Shown here: positions 46,920 through 57,051 of the stretch, piece after piece | How the letters are laid out: the number at the start of each line of letters is the position of its first letter | Numbering within the stretch: position 1 is the stretch's first letter | NCBI RefSeq assembly: GCF_026020075.1 | Contig: NZ_CP102772.1 | Location: 682,001 to 746,000 of the forward strand | Source of the DNA: Bosea sp. NBC_00550 | GTDB lineage: Bacteria; Pseudomonadota; Alphaproteobacteria; Rhizobiales; Beijerinckiaceae | Direction: 5' to 3' | DNA length: 64,000 nucleotides | The notes under the pieces: generated by a model | Told to the model about the DNA's origin: nothing | Databases searched by the model: none | What the model saw: only the letters and a program-made list of their open reading frames with translations | Translations under genes and position numbers: made by a program

Positions 46920-48146
46920 ATGGCTGGCATCGCTCTCTCCGATCGCCAGCGCCTCGATTGGCTGAGGCTGATCCGCAGCGAGAGCATCGGCCCGCGCAGC
47001 TTCCTCTCGTTGATGAACCGTTTCGGCGGGGCCGGAGCCGCGCTGGAGGCGCTGCCGGACCTTGCACGTCAGGCCGCCCGCCCGATCCGCATCTGCACGC
47101 TTGCCGAGGCGGAGCGCGAGCTGGAAGGGCTACGGCGCCTCGGCGGTCGCCTCGTTGCACTGGGTGAGGCGGACTATCCCTTGCCTCTGCAGGCGATCGA
47201 TTCCGCGCCGCCGCTCATCGCGGTGCTCGGACAGGTGCAAGCCTTGCAAAGGCCAGCGGTCGCGCTTGTCGGCTCCCGCAACGCCTCCGCGGCAGGGATG
47301 AAGTTCACCGCGCGGCTGGCGCGCGAACTCGGCGAGGCCGATTACATCGTGGTCTCCGGCCTTGCGCGCGGCATCGACACGGCCGCCCATCAGGCGAGCC
47401 TCGATACCGGCACGATCGCCGTGCTCGCCGGCGGCCTCGACGAGATCTACCCGCCGCAGAACGCTCCCTTGGCGGATCGCATCGCCGAAAGAGGTGCCAT
47501 CGTTAGCGAGATGCCGCTCGGCTGGGTCGCACGGGCGCGCGACTTCCCGCGCCACAACCGGCTGGTCTCGGGTCTTTCGCTGGGTACGGTCGTCGTCGAG
47601 GCGGCGCGGCGCTCCGGTTCGCTGATCACCGCGCGCTTTGCCAACGAACAGGGCCGATTAGTCTTCGCCGTGCCGGGCTCGCCGCTCGATCCGCGCGCAG
47701 AGGGCGGCAATCACCTCATCCGGGAGGGAGCCACGCTTTGTGCCGAAGCCTCCCATGTCATCGAGGCGCTGGCGCCGCTGCGCCGGCAGGAGCCGGCTTC
47801 CTGGCTGGAACGCTCCGCCCTGCGAGAGGCTTCGGGCGAGCCGCCAAGCGAGGCGATGTGGGATGAACTCGACCTGCCGGAGGTGACACCGGCCCCGGGC
47901 TTCGTCCGGCATGACGAGAATTATGCTCCGCCGCAATCTGCCGCGACACTGGAAGGGCCGGCCGGAGTGCCGGATCTCGGGCGCCTCGTCATGGACCTGC
48001 TTGGACCGACGCCGGTCGCGCTCGATGACCTCGTCCGCGCGAGCGGCCAGGCGGCGCGCGAGATCAACCGGGTCCTTGTCGAGTTGGAGCTCGAAGGCGA
48101 AGTGCGCCGACATCCGGGGGGAGCCTTGTCGCGGGCGCGCGTCTGA
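46920..48146 (+). CDS. dprA: DNA processing protein DprA
   Basis: A 408-residue protein that loads RecA onto incoming single-stranded DNA. It has an N-terminal SAM/HhH-like part (LRLIRSESIGPRSFLSLMN), the Rossmann-fold core (VALVGSRNASAAGMKF, then VVSGLARGIDTAAHQASL and FPRHNRLVSGLS) and a C-terminal winged-helix domain (GRLVMDLLGPTPVALDDLVR). The length is normal for the C-terminally extended form. Confidence 0.95.
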   Translation: MAGIALSDRQRLDWLRLIRSESIGPRSFLSLMNRFGGAGAALEALPDLARQAARPIRICTLAEAERELEGLRRLGGRLVALGEADYPLPLQAIDSAPPLIAVLGQVQALQRPAVALVGSRNASAAGMKFTARLARELGEADYIVVSGLARGIDTAAHQASLDTGTIAVLAGGLDEIYPPQNAPLADRIAERGAIVSEMPLGWVARARDFPRHNRLVSGLSLGTVVVEAARRSGSLITARFANEQGRLVFAVPGSPLDPRAEGGNHLIREGATLCAEASHVIEALAPLRRQEPASWLERSALREASGEPPSEAMWDELDLPEVTPAPGFVRHDENYAPPQSAATLEGPAGVPDLGRLVMDLLGPTPVALDDLVRASGQAAREINRVLVELELEGEVRRHPGGALSRARV

Positions 48147-48202
48147 CCTTCCGGGTTCGGGAGGCCGGTGGTCGAGGGGGCGATTTGACGGCCGAGATTG
48201 GC

Positions 48203-48451
48203 TTATTGGCTGTCGTCGCTCGAGCGCGCCTGACGCACGATTTCGGCTGAAGCTTCGACCCGCGCCATCTCCAGAAAATAGGACAATGTGTTCAGCTTCG
48301 TGTCGCGGGCCATGATCCGTAGCTCGGCTGTCATGCTCTCGATGAAGGAGGCGGCTTCCAGCGGGGTCATCGACCGATCGGGAGTGGCATCGTCCTGATT
48401 GTCGTCAGAGTCGGGCTTGAGCGAGGCCAGATCTTGGGCTTTTTGCTTCAT
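48203..48451 (-). CDS. Small hypothetical protein
   Basis: An 82-residue helical protein starting MKQKAQDLASLKPD; the second half (FIESMTAELRIMARDTKLNT, then SYFLEMARVEASAEI) looks like a conserved helical hairpin seen in rhizobial small proteins. The ribosome site is weak (GAGGG, 12 bases away). An AT-rich stretch at 48520-48550 upstream may hold the promoter. No known function. Confidence 0.6.
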   Translation of the reverse strand: MKQKAQDLASLKPDSDDNQDDATPDRSMTPLEAASFIESMTAELRIMARDTKLNTLSYFLEMARVEASAEIVRQARSSDDSQ

Positions 48452-48564
48452 GGCGACTGGATTCCCTCGCAGGATCGGGGACCAACTCGTGTGGAGGGGC
48501 TTCGATCCTCCAGGCGGTATACAATTATAGATTGTAGTGTCCAATAAATTTCAAGCTAAAGTAG

Positions 48565-49479
48565 TCAGGTCAGGAGCAGCACTGCAGCCGGAAGCGTCGC
48601 CAGCGCCAGCAGGGTCTGGAGCGTCGTGATCTCGGCCATGAGCGGCGCATCGCCTCCGAGATCGCGGGCGAGGAAGTAGGCGGCGGTGGCCGTGGGAACG
48701 GCGCCGGCGATGACGGTCATCGTCAGGGCCGGACCCGTGACGCCGAACCAGCCGGCATAGAGCCAGGCCGCGAACGGCATCACCACGAGCTTCAATCCAA
48801 CGGCGGCCCAGTGGGCCAAGCGGGGGCGCGCCAGCCGGTTCAGATCGAGCGCCGAACCCACGACGAGGAGGCCGATGCCCAGGGAGGCCCGCCCCAGCAC
48901 GTCGAGATAGCCGGTGAACGCCGAGGGCAGCAGCCACTGGGCCTGATTGAGGATGAGACCGACGGCGGAAGACCAGATGAAGGGGTTGTACAGGATCGAG
49001 CGGATGGTGGCACCGACGCTCATCGGCTTGCCGTTTGCGAAGCGCGCGAGGACGACGACGCACATCACGTTGAGCAGCGGGATCATGGCGGCAACCGCGA
49101 TCGCCATCAGCGTCGCGCCGTTGCGGCCCTGCAGGCCGGCGGCAAGCGCGAGCGCGACGAAGGTGTTCCAGCGGACCGAGCCCTGGAAGATCGACGTGAA
49201 GGCCGGGCCGTCGATCCCCGCCCGCGCCAGCACCGGCCGGGTCAGCAGCAGCAGCGCCGCGACGCTCAGGATGGCCAGCACGAGGCTCGACCCCATGGCG
49301 AGGACGGGCACGCCGCGCAGATCGGCCATGGCGAGCGTGTGGATGACGACGGCCGGGAACAGCACCTGATAGGTCAGGCGCTCGACGCCGACCCAATGCG
49401 CCGGCGAGACGATGTTGCGGACCTTCAGGAGCCAGCCCGTCGCGATGACGAGGAAAACGGCAATCAGGCTGTCGAGCAT
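48565..49479 (-). CDS. AEC (auxin efflux carrier) family transporter
   Basis: A 304-residue membrane protein with about ten helices, starting MLDSLIAVFLVIATGWLLK. The pattern of the two five-helix halves and GLILNQAQWLLPSAFTGYL near the middle are typical of the AEC family. Known bacterial members carry malate, malonate or related organic acids; the substrate here is unknown. The start follows the family; a 53-codon upstream frame is not membrane-like. Confidence 0.88.
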   Translation of the reverse strand: MLDSLIAVFLVIATGWLLKVRNIVSPAHWVGVERLTYQVLFPAVVIHTLAMADLRGVPVLAMGSSLVLAILSVAALLLLTRPVLARAGIDGPAFTSIFQGSVRWNTFVALALAAGLQGRNGATLMAIAVAAMIPLLNVMCVVVLARFANGKPMSVGATIRSILYNPFIWSSAVGLILNQAQWLLPSAFTGYLDVLGRASLGIGLLVVGSALDLNRLARPRLAHWAAVGLKLVVMPFAAWLYAGWFGVTGPALTMTVIAGAVPTATAAYFLARDLGGDAPLMAEITTLQTLLALATLPAAVLLLT

Positions 49480-49701
49480 GGCTGAACCGGACGGGGCGGG
49501 GGGAACAACGGAACCCGCCAGAGGTTGATGAACGCGTATCAACAGGCCTGTCCCATGGCGGATTGCGCCCGGCAAGAGCGTGGATGGAAAGCCGCTGTGT
49601 TCCTGCCGCAATGCCGCCGCGATTGGTTCAGGTCTCATTCAAGCGGATCGAACGAAACTCTCGCCATATTTCGGGATGATCCCGAGAAAGGAGATGCCGT
49701 C

Positions 49702-50094
49702 ATGAGTTCTCTGCACAAGAAGGTTGCCATCGCGCTGACTGCAGCGAGCGTCGCGGCTGGCGGCTTGGCTGTCCCCGCTCTGGCGAAGGAGCAGCGGATG
49801 TTCGACTCCGCCCGCCTCGACAAGGCGCAAGCCGGGTACTCGCAGTATTACCGTGGTTATCGCGGTTACCATGGCGGCTGGCGCGGCCCGTCGCGTGGTG
49901 CGGCGATCGCCGGCGCCGTCGGCCTGGGTATTCTGGGTGCCGCTGCGGTTGCGGCGAATAACCGCGCTTATGCGGCGCCGTATTACGAAGACGACTACTA
50001 CGCGGCTCCGCCGGCCCCGGTCTATGCCTATCCGCGGGGTTATTACGCGCCTTACCGCTACTACGCGCCGTATGACTTCCGCGATAATCGCTGA
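49702..50094 (+). CDS. Small exported Tyr/Gly/Ala-rich protein
   Basis: A 130-residue secreted protein. Residues 1-28 form a signal peptide (VAIALTAASVAAGGLAVPALA). A hydrophobic Gly/Ala segment (AAIAGAVGLGILGAAAVAA) is flanked by Tyr-rich stretches (YYRGYRGYHGGW and YYAPYRYYAPYD). Such small envelope proteins are common in this order and have no established function. AAAGGAGA precedes the start. A strong terminator follows. Confidence 0.7.
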   Translation: MSSLHKKVAIALTAASVAAGGLAVPALAKEQRMFDSARLDKAQAGYSQYYRGYRGYHGGWRGPSRGAAIAGAVGLGILGAAAVAANNRAYAAPYYEDDYYAAPPAPVYAYPRGYYAPYRYYAPYDFRDNR

Positions 50095-50114
50095 TCTGCG
50101 GTTCCGTGCTCCCT

Positions 50115-50145
50115 GCAAGGCCCGCGCAATCTGCGCGGGCCTTGC
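50115..50145 (+). terminator. Hairpin terminator
   Basis: A perfect 14-bp stem (GCAAGGCCCGCGCA at 50115-50128 with 50132-50145, loop ATC), 20 bases after the stop of the Tyr-rich protein gene. The T-run after it is poor. Confidence 0.75.
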
Positions 50146-50234
50146 TATGTGAGGGCCTGCGTCAGGAAAATCTTTGCGATTCGCCGTCAGATGGATGGCG
50201 TCGCATCTCGATGGAAGGTTGGGGGTATCTTCAC

Positions 50235-50609
50235 ATGATCTCGCTTCGAAGCGCTCTGGTCGCGGGGCTGGGAATGGCGGCGATCGGCTTGGCCTGCGTC
50301 GAGCCCGCCGCTGCGCAATACTATGGCGGCCCCGGTTATGACCGTTCGTATGAACGGCGCGGTGACGGCTACGATCGGCGCGACTACGGTCGTAGCGACG
50401 ATCGTGGCGGCTGGCGCGACGACCGTCGCGGTTATGGGCGAGACGACGGCCGCGGCGACTGGCGCAATGATCGCCGTTCCGGCGTGGATGGCGGCCGTCG
50501 CCAGCAGGATCCGATGGCCGGCATGTCGCTGGACGAGCGCAAGCGGGCGATCAAGAACGAGCGCGAGGCGCAGAAGAAGGCGATCAAGCGCGGAATATTC
50601 ATCCAGTAA
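50235..50609 (+). CDS. Small exported Arg/Asp/Gly-rich protein
   Basis: A 124-residue protein with a signal peptide (ALVAGLGMAAIGLACVEPAAA), then a repetitive charged middle (YDRRDYGRSDDRGGWRDDRR-like units) and a helical basic end (LDERKRAIKNEREAQKKAIK). The start is placed at MISLRSA, where GGGGG lies 9 bases upstream and the signal peptide begins; an ATG 24 bases earlier is possible. Its function is unknown; it may be a periplasmic or surface protein. Confidence 0.65.
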   Translation: MISLRSALVAGLGMAAIGLACVEPAAAQYYGGPGYDRSYERRGDGYDRRDYGRSDDRGGWRDDRRGYGRDDGRGDWRNDRRSGVDGGRRQQDPMAGMSLDERKRAIKNEREAQKKAIKRGIFIQ

Positions 50610-50642
50610 AGACGCCGCCGCCCGCTTTCAATTCGGGCGCTG

Positions 50643-51143
50643 TCAGTACGGGCCGTCTTCATCGTCTTCGATCGGCACGAGCCTGCCCAGCCGATCGAGC
50701 GCGCCCTGCAGGATGTAGGCCGCTGCCATCTTGTCGACGACTGCCGCGCGCTTGGCGCGGGAGGCGTCGGCATCGAGCAGGGTGCGCGTCACCGCAAGCG
50801 TCGACATCCGCTCGTCCCAGAACACGATCGGCAGATCGGTGAGGGGAGCGAGGTTGCGGACGAAGGCGCGCGTCGACTGCACGCGTGGCCCCTCGGTGCC
50901 GTCCATGTTGAGCGGCAAGCCGATCACCATCCCGGAAACCTGATGCTTCTGCGCTATCTTCAGCAGCGCAGCGGCATCGAGACCGAACTTGACCCGCTGG
51001 ATCGTCTCCAGCGGCGTCGCGATCTGCCTCTCCAGATCGGACAGCGCGAGCCCGATCGTCTTGGTGCCGAGGTCGAGGCCGAGCAGGCGCGCATGCGCCG
51101 GAAGGTCGAGAAAGGCTTCGAGCGAAACGATCTGGCTGGCCAT
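50643..51143 (-). CDS. ruvX: Putative Holliday junction resolvase RuvX/YqgF
   Basis: A 166-residue RNase H-fold protein. [15 protein letters not shown] opens the fold with the catalytic Asp, [15 protein letters not shown] and FWDERMST supply the later motifs. The family processes the 5' end of pre-16S rRNA in Escherichia coli and was first predicted to be a Holliday junction resolvase. Length is normal. Confidence 0.93.
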   Translation of the reverse strand: MASQIVSLEAFLDLPAHARLLGLDLGTKTIGLALSDLERQIATPLETIQRVKFGLDAAALLKIAQKHQVSGMVIGLPLNMDGTEGPRVQSTRAFVRNLAPLTDLPIVFWDERMSTLAVTRTLLDADASRAKRAAVVDKMAAAYILQGALDRLGRLVPIEDDEDGPY

Positions 51144-51314
51144 GGCAAGGCGGTATCACGCGCTGCCCCGCCTCGCGAGCAATACCTTCTCCGATACACC
51201 CGGCGAATGGCGGCTTCCCGGCAGCTGTAGCGCGGAAGCCATCGCGTATCGGCGGCGATCAGGCTATATGCGCGCGCTTGGAGCGGCGTTGCCGCGTAGA
51301 AGGATCTTCTCGCC

Positions 51315-51899
51315 GTGCCGGCGCGCATCTCCCTGCAAGTTCCCGACAAAGCCTTGCTCGGCGCCTATGAGGCGGCGCTGCGCGGGGGCTGGTCGCCGAA
51401 CACGACGCGCGATGTCGCGCCAGAACAGCTCGCCGCCATCGCCCGCGATGCCGATGCATTCCTGGCCGAGATTCGCGGCGGACCCGGCCGCATCCGTCTG
51501 CCCGATGGCCGTGAGGTCGAGCGCATACCCGGACCGACGCGCTGGATCTTCGCCGAGGACCGGCCGGAACGCCCCTTCATCGGCTCGATCAACCTGCGTT
51601 GGCAGGAGGATGGCGACGGGCGCCCTATGACGGCGTTGCCGGAGCATGTGCTCGGCCATGTCGGATACGCCATCCTGCCGGCCTACACCGGGCACGGCTA
51701 CGCCACCGCCGCGCTTGCGGCGATGCTGGGCGTTGCGCATGAGGCCGGGCTGCCGGAGATCACGATCACCTGCGATGCCGACAACCACGCCTCGCGCCGT
51801 ATCATCGAGAAGAACGGCGGACGATTCGCCGAAACCTTCGTCGCTCCGCTCTACAGCCCCGATCCACGCCTTCTTTTCATCGTCAGCACCGCGCCATGA
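51315..51899 (+). CDS. GNAT family N-acetyltransferase
   Basis: A 194-residue acetyltransferase. The acetyl-CoA-binding loop is in VGYAILPAYTGHGYATAALA, followed by CDADNHASRRIIEKNGG, the usual C-terminal GNAT signature. The substrate is unknown. It starts with GTG and overlaps the YeiH-like gene by 4 bases (ATGA), so the two are translationally coupled. Confidence 0.87.
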   Translation: MPARISLQVPDKALLGAYEAALRGGWSPNTTRDVAPEQLAAIARDADAFLAEIRGGPGRIRLPDGREVERIPGPTRWIFAEDRPERPFIGSINLRWQEDGDGRPMTALPEHVLGHVGYAILPAYTGHGYATAALAAMLGVAHEAGLPEITITCDADNHASRRIIEKNGGRFAETFVAPLYSPDPRLLFIVSTAP

Positions 51900-52948
51900 C
51901 CGACATCGCCGCTTCCCGCAAAGCGGGCTCCCTTGGCCCGCTTCTGCCCGGCATCCTGCTGTCTGCAGCGGTCGCGATAGCCTCCGCCTTCCTCGAGCCG
52001 CTCCTCAAGGCTGCAGCGGGCGGCCGCATCGGCATCCCGGCCATCGTCATCGCCTTGGTGATCGGCATGCTGCTGCACCCGCTGGCCAACACCCGGCGCT
52101 TCGCGCCGGGCATGACCTTCTGCGTCAAGAAGCTGCTGCGCTGGGCGATCGCGCTGCTCGGCCTGCGCATCGCATTGGGGGATATCGCGGCGCTCGGCCT
52201 CTCGACGGCGCTTCTGATCGTCGGCTCGATGGTGGTGACGGTCATCGTCGGCTTCGCGCTGGCGCGCCTGCTCGGCCGCGAAGCCGGCATGGGCGCGCTC
52301 GCCGGCGTCGCCACGGCGGTCTGTGGCGCTTCCGCCGCGCTCGCCACGGCGACGGTCGTGCCGGACTATCGCAACAAGGCCGCGGACGTCGCCTTCACCG
52401 TCATCGCCATGAATGTCTTCGCCACCGTCGCGATGCTGGCCTATCCGCTGATCTGCGTCTGGCTCGGCTTCTCGCCGCAGCAGACCGGCATCATGCTCGG
52501 CGGCACCATCCACGACGTGGCGCAGGTCGTCGGCGCCGGCCAGTCCGTCTCGGACGAGGTCGCCAATGTGGCGGTGATCGTCAAGCTCTTCCGGGTCTTC
52601 CTGCTTCTGCCTTCGGTGCTGATCGTCGGCTGGTGGCTGGTGCGCGACAGCGGCGAGCTCTCGAAGGCCAAGGTGCCGGTCCCGGTCTTCGCCATCGTCT
52701 TCCTGATCTTGTGCGTGCTGAACAGCCTGCTGGCGCTGATGCCCACGCTGGCGCCGCTCTATCAGCCGGTTCGCGACGCCCTGCTCGAAGCCTCGCGCTG
52801 GGGCCTGCTCATCGCCATCGCGGCGCTGGGGCTGGGCACTTCGATGGCGGCGATGGCCCGGCTCGGCTGGCGGCATCTGGCTTTGGTCACGGGAACGACC
52901 GTGACAATCCTCGTGGTCGTCGCGGCCGGCCTCGCTTTGCTGGGCTGA
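51896..52948 (+). CDS. YeiH family (UPF0324) membrane protein
   Basis: A 350-residue protein with about ten membrane helices. Family signs are GIPAIVIALVIGMLLHPLANT, GVATAVCGASAALATATVV and GGTIHDVAQVVGAGQSVSDE. YeiH-type proteins are often called putative sulfate exporters, on thin evidence. Coupled to the GNAT gene and followed after 32 bases by a 2-hydroxyacid dehydrogenase, so the three may be one operon. Confidence 0.9.
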   Translation: MTDIAASRKAGSLGPLLPGILLSAAVAIASAFLEPLLKAAAGGRIGIPAIVIALVIGMLLHPLANTRRFAPGMTFCVKKLLRWAIALLGLRIALGDIAALGLSTALLIVGSMVVTVIVGFALARLLGREAGMGALAGVATAVCGASAALATATVVPDYRNKAADVAFTVIAMNVFATVAMLAYPLICVWLGFSPQQTGIMLGGTIHDVAQVVGAGQSVSDEVANVAVIVKLFRVFLLLPSVLIVGWWLVRDSGELSKAKVPVPVFAIVFLILCVLNSLLALMPTLAPLYQPVRDALLEASRWGLLIAIAALGLGTSMAAMARLGWRHLALVTGTTVTILVVVAAGLALLG

Positions 52949-52980
52949 GCCACGACAGGAAAAATGGCCCCGGGGGCATC

Positions 52981-53913
52981 ATGACCGACATCGTCATCAC
53001 CGAATTCATGGACGAGACCGCCGTCGCGAACCTCAAGGCGCGCTACACGGTTCATTACGACCCCGAGCTTTTCGCCAGCCCGGACGAGATCGCGCGATTG
53101 GTCGCCGATGTCCCGGCCGTGATCGTGCGCAACCAGACGCAGGTGCGTGGCAAGGTGCTGGACGCGGCGCGGGCGCTGAAGGTGATCGGTCGCCTCGGCG
53201 TCGGGCTCGACAATCTCGACATGAAGGTCTGCGCCGACCGCGGCATCCGCGTTTTTCCCGCGACGGGCGCCAACAGCCTCTCCGTCGTGGAATACGTCAT
53301 CGGCACGACGATGATGCTGCTGCGCGGCGCCTATTTCGCCAATGCGGCGATGCTGGCGGGCGAATTCCCGAAGACGAAGCTGATCGGCCGGGAGATCGCC
53401 GGCAAGCTGATGGGCCTCGTCGGCTTCGGAGCCATTGCGCGCGACGTCGCCCACCACGCGCGGGCGATCGGCATGGAGGTCGCGGCCTATCATCCGCGCC
53501 TGCCGGTCGACGACCCCGCCTGGAGCGGCGTGCGCCGGCTCGACTTCGCCGAACTGTTGGCCGAGGCCGATGTCATCAGCCTGCATGTGCCGCTGACGGC
53601 CGAAACGCGGGGCATGATCGACGCGAAGGCGCTTGCCGGGATGAAGCCCGACGCGATCCTGATCAACACCGCGCGCGGCGGCATCATGGACGAAGCGGCT
53701 TTGGTCAAGGCGCTCAAGGCCGGCAAGCTCGGCGGCGCCGCCATCGACGTCTACGAGCAGGAGCCGCTCGGCAAGGACGCCGCCAAGGTCTTCACCGGGG
53801 CGCCCAACCTGATCCTGACCCCGCACATCGCCGGCAATACGGTGGAGTCGAACGGCCGCGTCTCAGGGCTGGTTGCCGAGAAGGTCATGGCCGCGCTGGA
53901 AGGGCGGATTTAG
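52981..53913 (+). CDS. D-isomer type 2-hydroxyacid dehydrogenase
   Basis: A 310-residue NAD-dependent dehydrogenase. The Rossmann region is LMGLVGFGAIARDVA, and the catalytic Arg, Glu and His lie in NTARGGIMDEAALV, DVYEQEPLG and LTPHIAGNTVES. It resembles the group that includes sulfolactate dehydrogenase (SlcC) and glyoxylate/hydroxypyruvate reductases. The YeiH-like neighbour, a possible sulfur-anion exporter, makes a sulfolactate substrate an attractive but unproved idea. No sulfo-lyase gene is present in the window. Confidence 0.88.
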   Translation: MTDIVITEFMDETAVANLKARYTVHYDPELFASPDEIARLVADVPAVIVRNQTQVRGKVLDAARALKVIGRLGVGLDNLDMKVCADRGIRVFPATGANSLSVVEYVIGTTMMLLRGAYFANAAMLAGEFPKTKLIGREIAGKLMGLVGFGAIARDVAHHARAIGMEVAAYHPRLPVDDPAWSGVRRLDFAELLAEADVISLHVPLTAETRGMIDAKALAGMKPDAILINTARGGIMDEAALVKALKAGKLGGAAIDVYEQEPLGKDAAKVFTGAPNLILTPHIAGNTVESNGRVSGLVAEKVMAALEGRI

Positions 53914-53926
53914 CTACCCGGGTGGC

Positions 53927-54028
53927 GTCATTCTCGGGCGAAGCGAAGCGCAGACCCGAGAATCTCAGGACCAGAAAGCGCCGGAGCCTCTTCCTGCGAG
54001 AGATGCTCGGGTCAAGCCCGAGCATGAC
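53927..54028. repeat. Palindromic intergenic repeat
   Basis: About 102 bp, beginning GTCATTCTCGGG and ending CCCGAGCATGAC, between the converging dehydrogenase and adenine deaminase genes. It is a close relative of the copy at 24934-25033. Confidence 0.85.
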
Positions 54029-54044
54029 GGGAGCCTCGGTCACC

Positions 54045-55745
54045 TCACACGAAGTCGAACCGATCGACATCGACCAGCCCCTTGTCGGTGATCTTGAGAT
54101 GCGGGATCACCGGGAGCGTCAGGAAGGCGACCTGCAGGAACGGCTCGGCCAGCACGACGCCGAGCGCCTTCGCCGCAGCGCGCAGATGCTCCAGATCGTG
54201 CCGCACCGTCTCGAACGGCTCTTCGCTCATCAGCCCCGCAACGGGCAGCGCCAGCTCAGCTGTGACCTTGTCGCCATCCGCGACCGCGAAGCCGCCGCCG
54301 ATCTCGATCAACCGGCTGGCCGCCGCCGCCATCGACGCATCGTCGACCCCGACGACGCAGAGGTTGTGGCTGTCATGGCCTACCGAGGAAGCGATGGCGC
54401 CGCGCTTCATGCCGAAGCCGTGGACGAATCCGCTGGCGATGCCGCCGTTCTGACCGTGCCGCTCGATCACGGTGACTTTGATCGCGTCCCGGCCGAGATC
54501 GGGCAGGGCTTCGCCGTCACGTGAGGGCAGGGGCATTGACAGCCGCTCGGTGATGATCCGGCCCTGCACGACGCCGATCACCGGCGTCTCGCCATCGCGC
54601 GCTTTCACGCGGAAATCCTCCGGCGTGACAGGTCGGCACTTCACGCTGCCATGCCCGACCGGCGCCACCTCCGCCCGGCCCTCGAACAGCGCGTCTTCGA
54701 CCAAGCGCCCGCCGGTGAAGACCTGCCGGACTGAGCAGGCAGCGAGATCCTCGACCAGCACGATGTCGGCGCGCTTGCCCGGCCCGATGAAGCCGCGGTC
54801 AAACAGCCCGTAATTTCGCGCCGCCGAGAGCGAGGCGATTCGGTAGGTCGCCAGCATATCCGCCCCCTCCGCGATCGCCGTGCGGATCATGTAGTCGAGA
54901 TGGCCTTCCTCGCCGATGTCGAGCGGGTTGCGGTCATCGGTGCAGAAGGCGAGGAAGGGCGAGGCGTCGCGCGAGATCAGCGGAATCAGCTGATGCAGGT
55001 CCTTCGAGACCGAGCCCTCGCGGATCAGGATCGCCATGCCCTTGGCGAGCTTCTCGCGAGCTTCGTCGGCGGTGGTCGTCTCGTGATCGGTGCGAATGCC
55101 GGCGGCGAGATAGGCGTTGAGGTCCATGCCCCGCACCTGCGGCGCATGGCCGTCGATATGGCGGTGTGAGAAGGCTTCGAGCTTGGCGAGGCAGCCGGGA
55201 TCGCGGTGGATCACGCCGGGGAAGTTCATGAACTCCGCAAGGCCGATCACCTTGGGATGGTCCATCAACGGCGTCAGGTCGTGCGCCTCGAGCCGCGCAC
55301 CGGCGGTCTCCAAATGGGTCGCCGGCACGCAGCTCGACAGGTTGACGCGAAGGTCCATCCGCATCGCCTCCGCCGAGCGCAGGAAGTAGCGGATGCCGTC
55401 GACACCGAGCACGTTCGAGATCTCGTGCGGATCGCAGATCGCGGTAGTGACACCGTGCGGCAGCACGCAGCGCTCGAATTCGAGCGGCGTCACCAGCGAG
55501 GATTCGATGTGCAGATGCGTGTCGATGAAGCCGGGCACCGCGATGAGGCCCTTGGCATCGATGACGCGCTTGCCTTCGTAGCGCCCATAGGTCCCGACGA
55601 TGGTGTCGCCGCAGATGGCAATGTCGCTCTCGACCAGATCGCCGGTGACGAGATCGAGCAGCTTTGCTCCCTTGATGACGAGATCGGCCGGCTCGTCGCC
55701 ATGGCCCTGGGCGATCCGGCGGGCGAGTGTGGCGGCGTCGGTCAT
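54045..55745 (-). CDS. ade: Adenine deaminase
   Basis: A 566-residue amidohydrolase of the microbial adenine deaminase type, turning adenine to hypoxanthine. The metal motif [16 protein letters not shown] is near residue 75, [10 protein letters not shown] follows, and [18 protein letters not shown] carries later metal and catalytic residues. Start chosen at [10 protein letters not shown]; two earlier in-frame ATGs (55769 and 55784) are possible but add low-quality sequence. Length is usual for the family. Confidence 0.93.
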   Translation of the reverse strand: MTDAATLARRIAQGHGDEPADLVIKGAKLLDLVTGDLVESDIAICGDTIVGTYGRYEGKRVIDAKGLIAVPGFIDTHLHIESSLVTPLEFERCVLPHGVTTAICDPHEISNVLGVDGIRYFLRSAEAMRMDLRVNLSSCVPATHLETAGARLEAHDLTPLMDHPKVIGLAEFMNFPGVIHRDPGCLAKLEAFSHRHIDGHAPQVRGMDLNAYLAAGIRTDHETTTADEAREKLAKGMAILIREGSVSKDLHQLIPLISRDASPFLAFCTDDRNPLDIGEEGHLDYMIRTAIAEGADMLATYRIASLSAARNYGLFDRGFIGPGKRADIVLVEDLAACSVRQVFTGGRLVEDALFEGRAEVAPVGHGSVKCRPVTPEDFRVKARDGETPVIGVVQGRIITERLSMPLPSRDGEALPDLGRDAIKVTVIERHGQNGGIASGFVHGFGMKRGAIASSVGHDSHNLCVVGVDDASMAAAASRLIEIGGGFAVADGDKVTAELALPVAGLMSEEPFETVRHDLEHLRAAAKALGVVLAEPFLQVAFLTLPVIPHLKITDKGLVDVDRFDFV

Positions 55746-55867
55746 GGGGCGATTCCGTTGGTTTGGCATTGCGCCAGCCTGCAACTCCTGAACGGCATTG
55801 TCGACTTGGTCGGGCGCGCGGATCAGCCTAGATAGAGGCCGGCATTTCGAAAGTCCGGAGCCTTCGC

Positions 55868-56566
55868 ATGAAACTCAACTGGTACGGCCATTCCGCCTTC
55901 CGCGTCGACATCGACAGCGCCGCCATTCTGATCGATCCCTTCTTCACCGGGAACCCGGCTTTCGAGGGCGATGTCGCGGCGATCTCGAAGGGCGTGAGCC
56001 ACATCGTCGTCACCCACGGCCATGGCGACCATGTCGGCGATACGCTCGACATCGCGGAGAAGACCGGAGCGACGGTGATCACCAACTATGATCTCGCCAT
56101 GCATCTGGCCGCGCAGGGGTTGAAGAGCTTCCAGCCCATGAACACCGGCGGCACCGTCGATCTCGGCCCCTTCAGCGTCACGCTCGTCCGGGCCGATCAC
56201 TCGGCCGGCATGGGCGAGGGCGGCGTCAACGTTCCCGTCGGCAACGCGAACGGCGCGATCATCAAGGCCAGGGGCGAGAAGACGCTCTGGCACATGGGCG
56301 ACACCGACATCTTCTCCGACATGGCTCTGCTTGCCGAGATCCACGGCGTCGAGGCCTGCATCTGCCCGATCGGAGACCGCTTCACCATGGGCGGCAAGGT
56401 CGCTGCGCTCGCCATGACGCGCTTCGTCAAGCCGAAGGTCGCGATCCCCAGCCATTACGGCACCTTCCCGATCATCGACCAGAACGCCGATGCCTTCCTT
56501 GCGGGTGTGAAGGGCAGCGGCATCGAGGTCGTCGTGCCCAGGAAGGGCGAGGCTTTCTCGGTTTGA
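55868..56566 (+). CDS. UPF0173 metal-dependent hydrolase
   Basis: A 232-residue metallo-beta-lactamase-fold protein. [14 protein letters not shown] starts the fold, and the metal motif HxHxDH is seen in [15 protein letters not shown]; later His and Asp ligands are in GDTDIFSDM and [10 protein letters not shown]. It belongs to the UPF0173 (YtkL-like) group whose substrate is unknown. It is divergent from the deaminase and precedes gatC. Confidence 0.92.
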   Translation: MKLNWYGHSAFRVDIDSAAILIDPFFTGNPAFEGDVAAISKGVSHIVVTHGHGDHVGDTLDIAEKTGATVITNYDLAMHLAAQGLKSFQPMNTGGTVDLGPFSVTLVRADHSAGMGEGGVNVPVGNANGAIIKARGEKTLWHMGDTDIFSDMALLAEIHGVEACICPIGDRFTMGGKVAALAMTRFVKPKVAIPSHYGTFPIIDQNADAFLAGVKGSGIEVVVPRKGEAFSV

Positions 56567-56680
56567 GCCGGAGAAACCGGGCCGATCGAGCAATGCTGAT
56601 TTACGTCTGCATGCTCGCCGCGCTATAGCCCGGCGAAGCTTTCCCGGCGTCCTGCGCCGCCACCTTTTCAGGAGTCCGCC

Positions 56681-56968
56681 ATGTCGGTCGATCTCGCCAC
56701 CGTCAAACGCGTCGCGCATCTCGCGCGCATCGCCGTGCCGGAGGCCGATCTGCCCAAGCTGCAAGGCGAGCTCAACGCCATTCTCGGCTTCGTCGAGCAG
56801 CTCAACGAAGTGAATGTCGAGGGCGTCGAGCCGATGACCTCGGTGACGCCGATGGCGATGAAGCAGCGCGAGGACGTTGTGAACGACGGCGAGATCGCCG
56901 CAAAGATCGTCGCCAACGCGCCGGTCTCCGAGGACAACTACTTCATGGTGCCGAAGGTGATCGAGTGA
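56681..56968 (+). CDS. gatC: Asp-tRNA(Asn)/Glu-tRNA(Gln) amidotransferase subunit C
   Basis: A 95-residue GatC, the small subunit that steadies the GatA-GatB complex which converts misacylated Glu-tRNA(Gln) and Asp-tRNA(Asn). [17 protein letters not shown] and [17 protein letters not shown] are family-typical, and the end [11 protein letters not shown] is complete. GGAG stands ahead of the ATG. gatA follows after 83 bases that include a small GC-rich inverted repeat. Confidence 0.95.
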   Translation: MSVDLATVKRVAHLARIAVPEADLPKLQGELNAILGFVEQLNEVNVEGVEPMTSVTPMAMKQREDVVNDGEIAAKIVANAPVSEDNYFMVPKVIE

Positions 56969-57051
56969 AGGGTGAAGCCGCCCGTTCGATCACCCCGGAC
57001 GCGCCGCGCGCGATCCGGGGTCTCCTGACCAGATAACGCCGGAATTCTCCC

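Noticed and set aside
49505..49540. GGAAC-N16-GGTT on the plus strand
   Set aside because: The -10 lacks the C, and the next gene starts 170 bases away; it looks like chance in GC-rich sequence.
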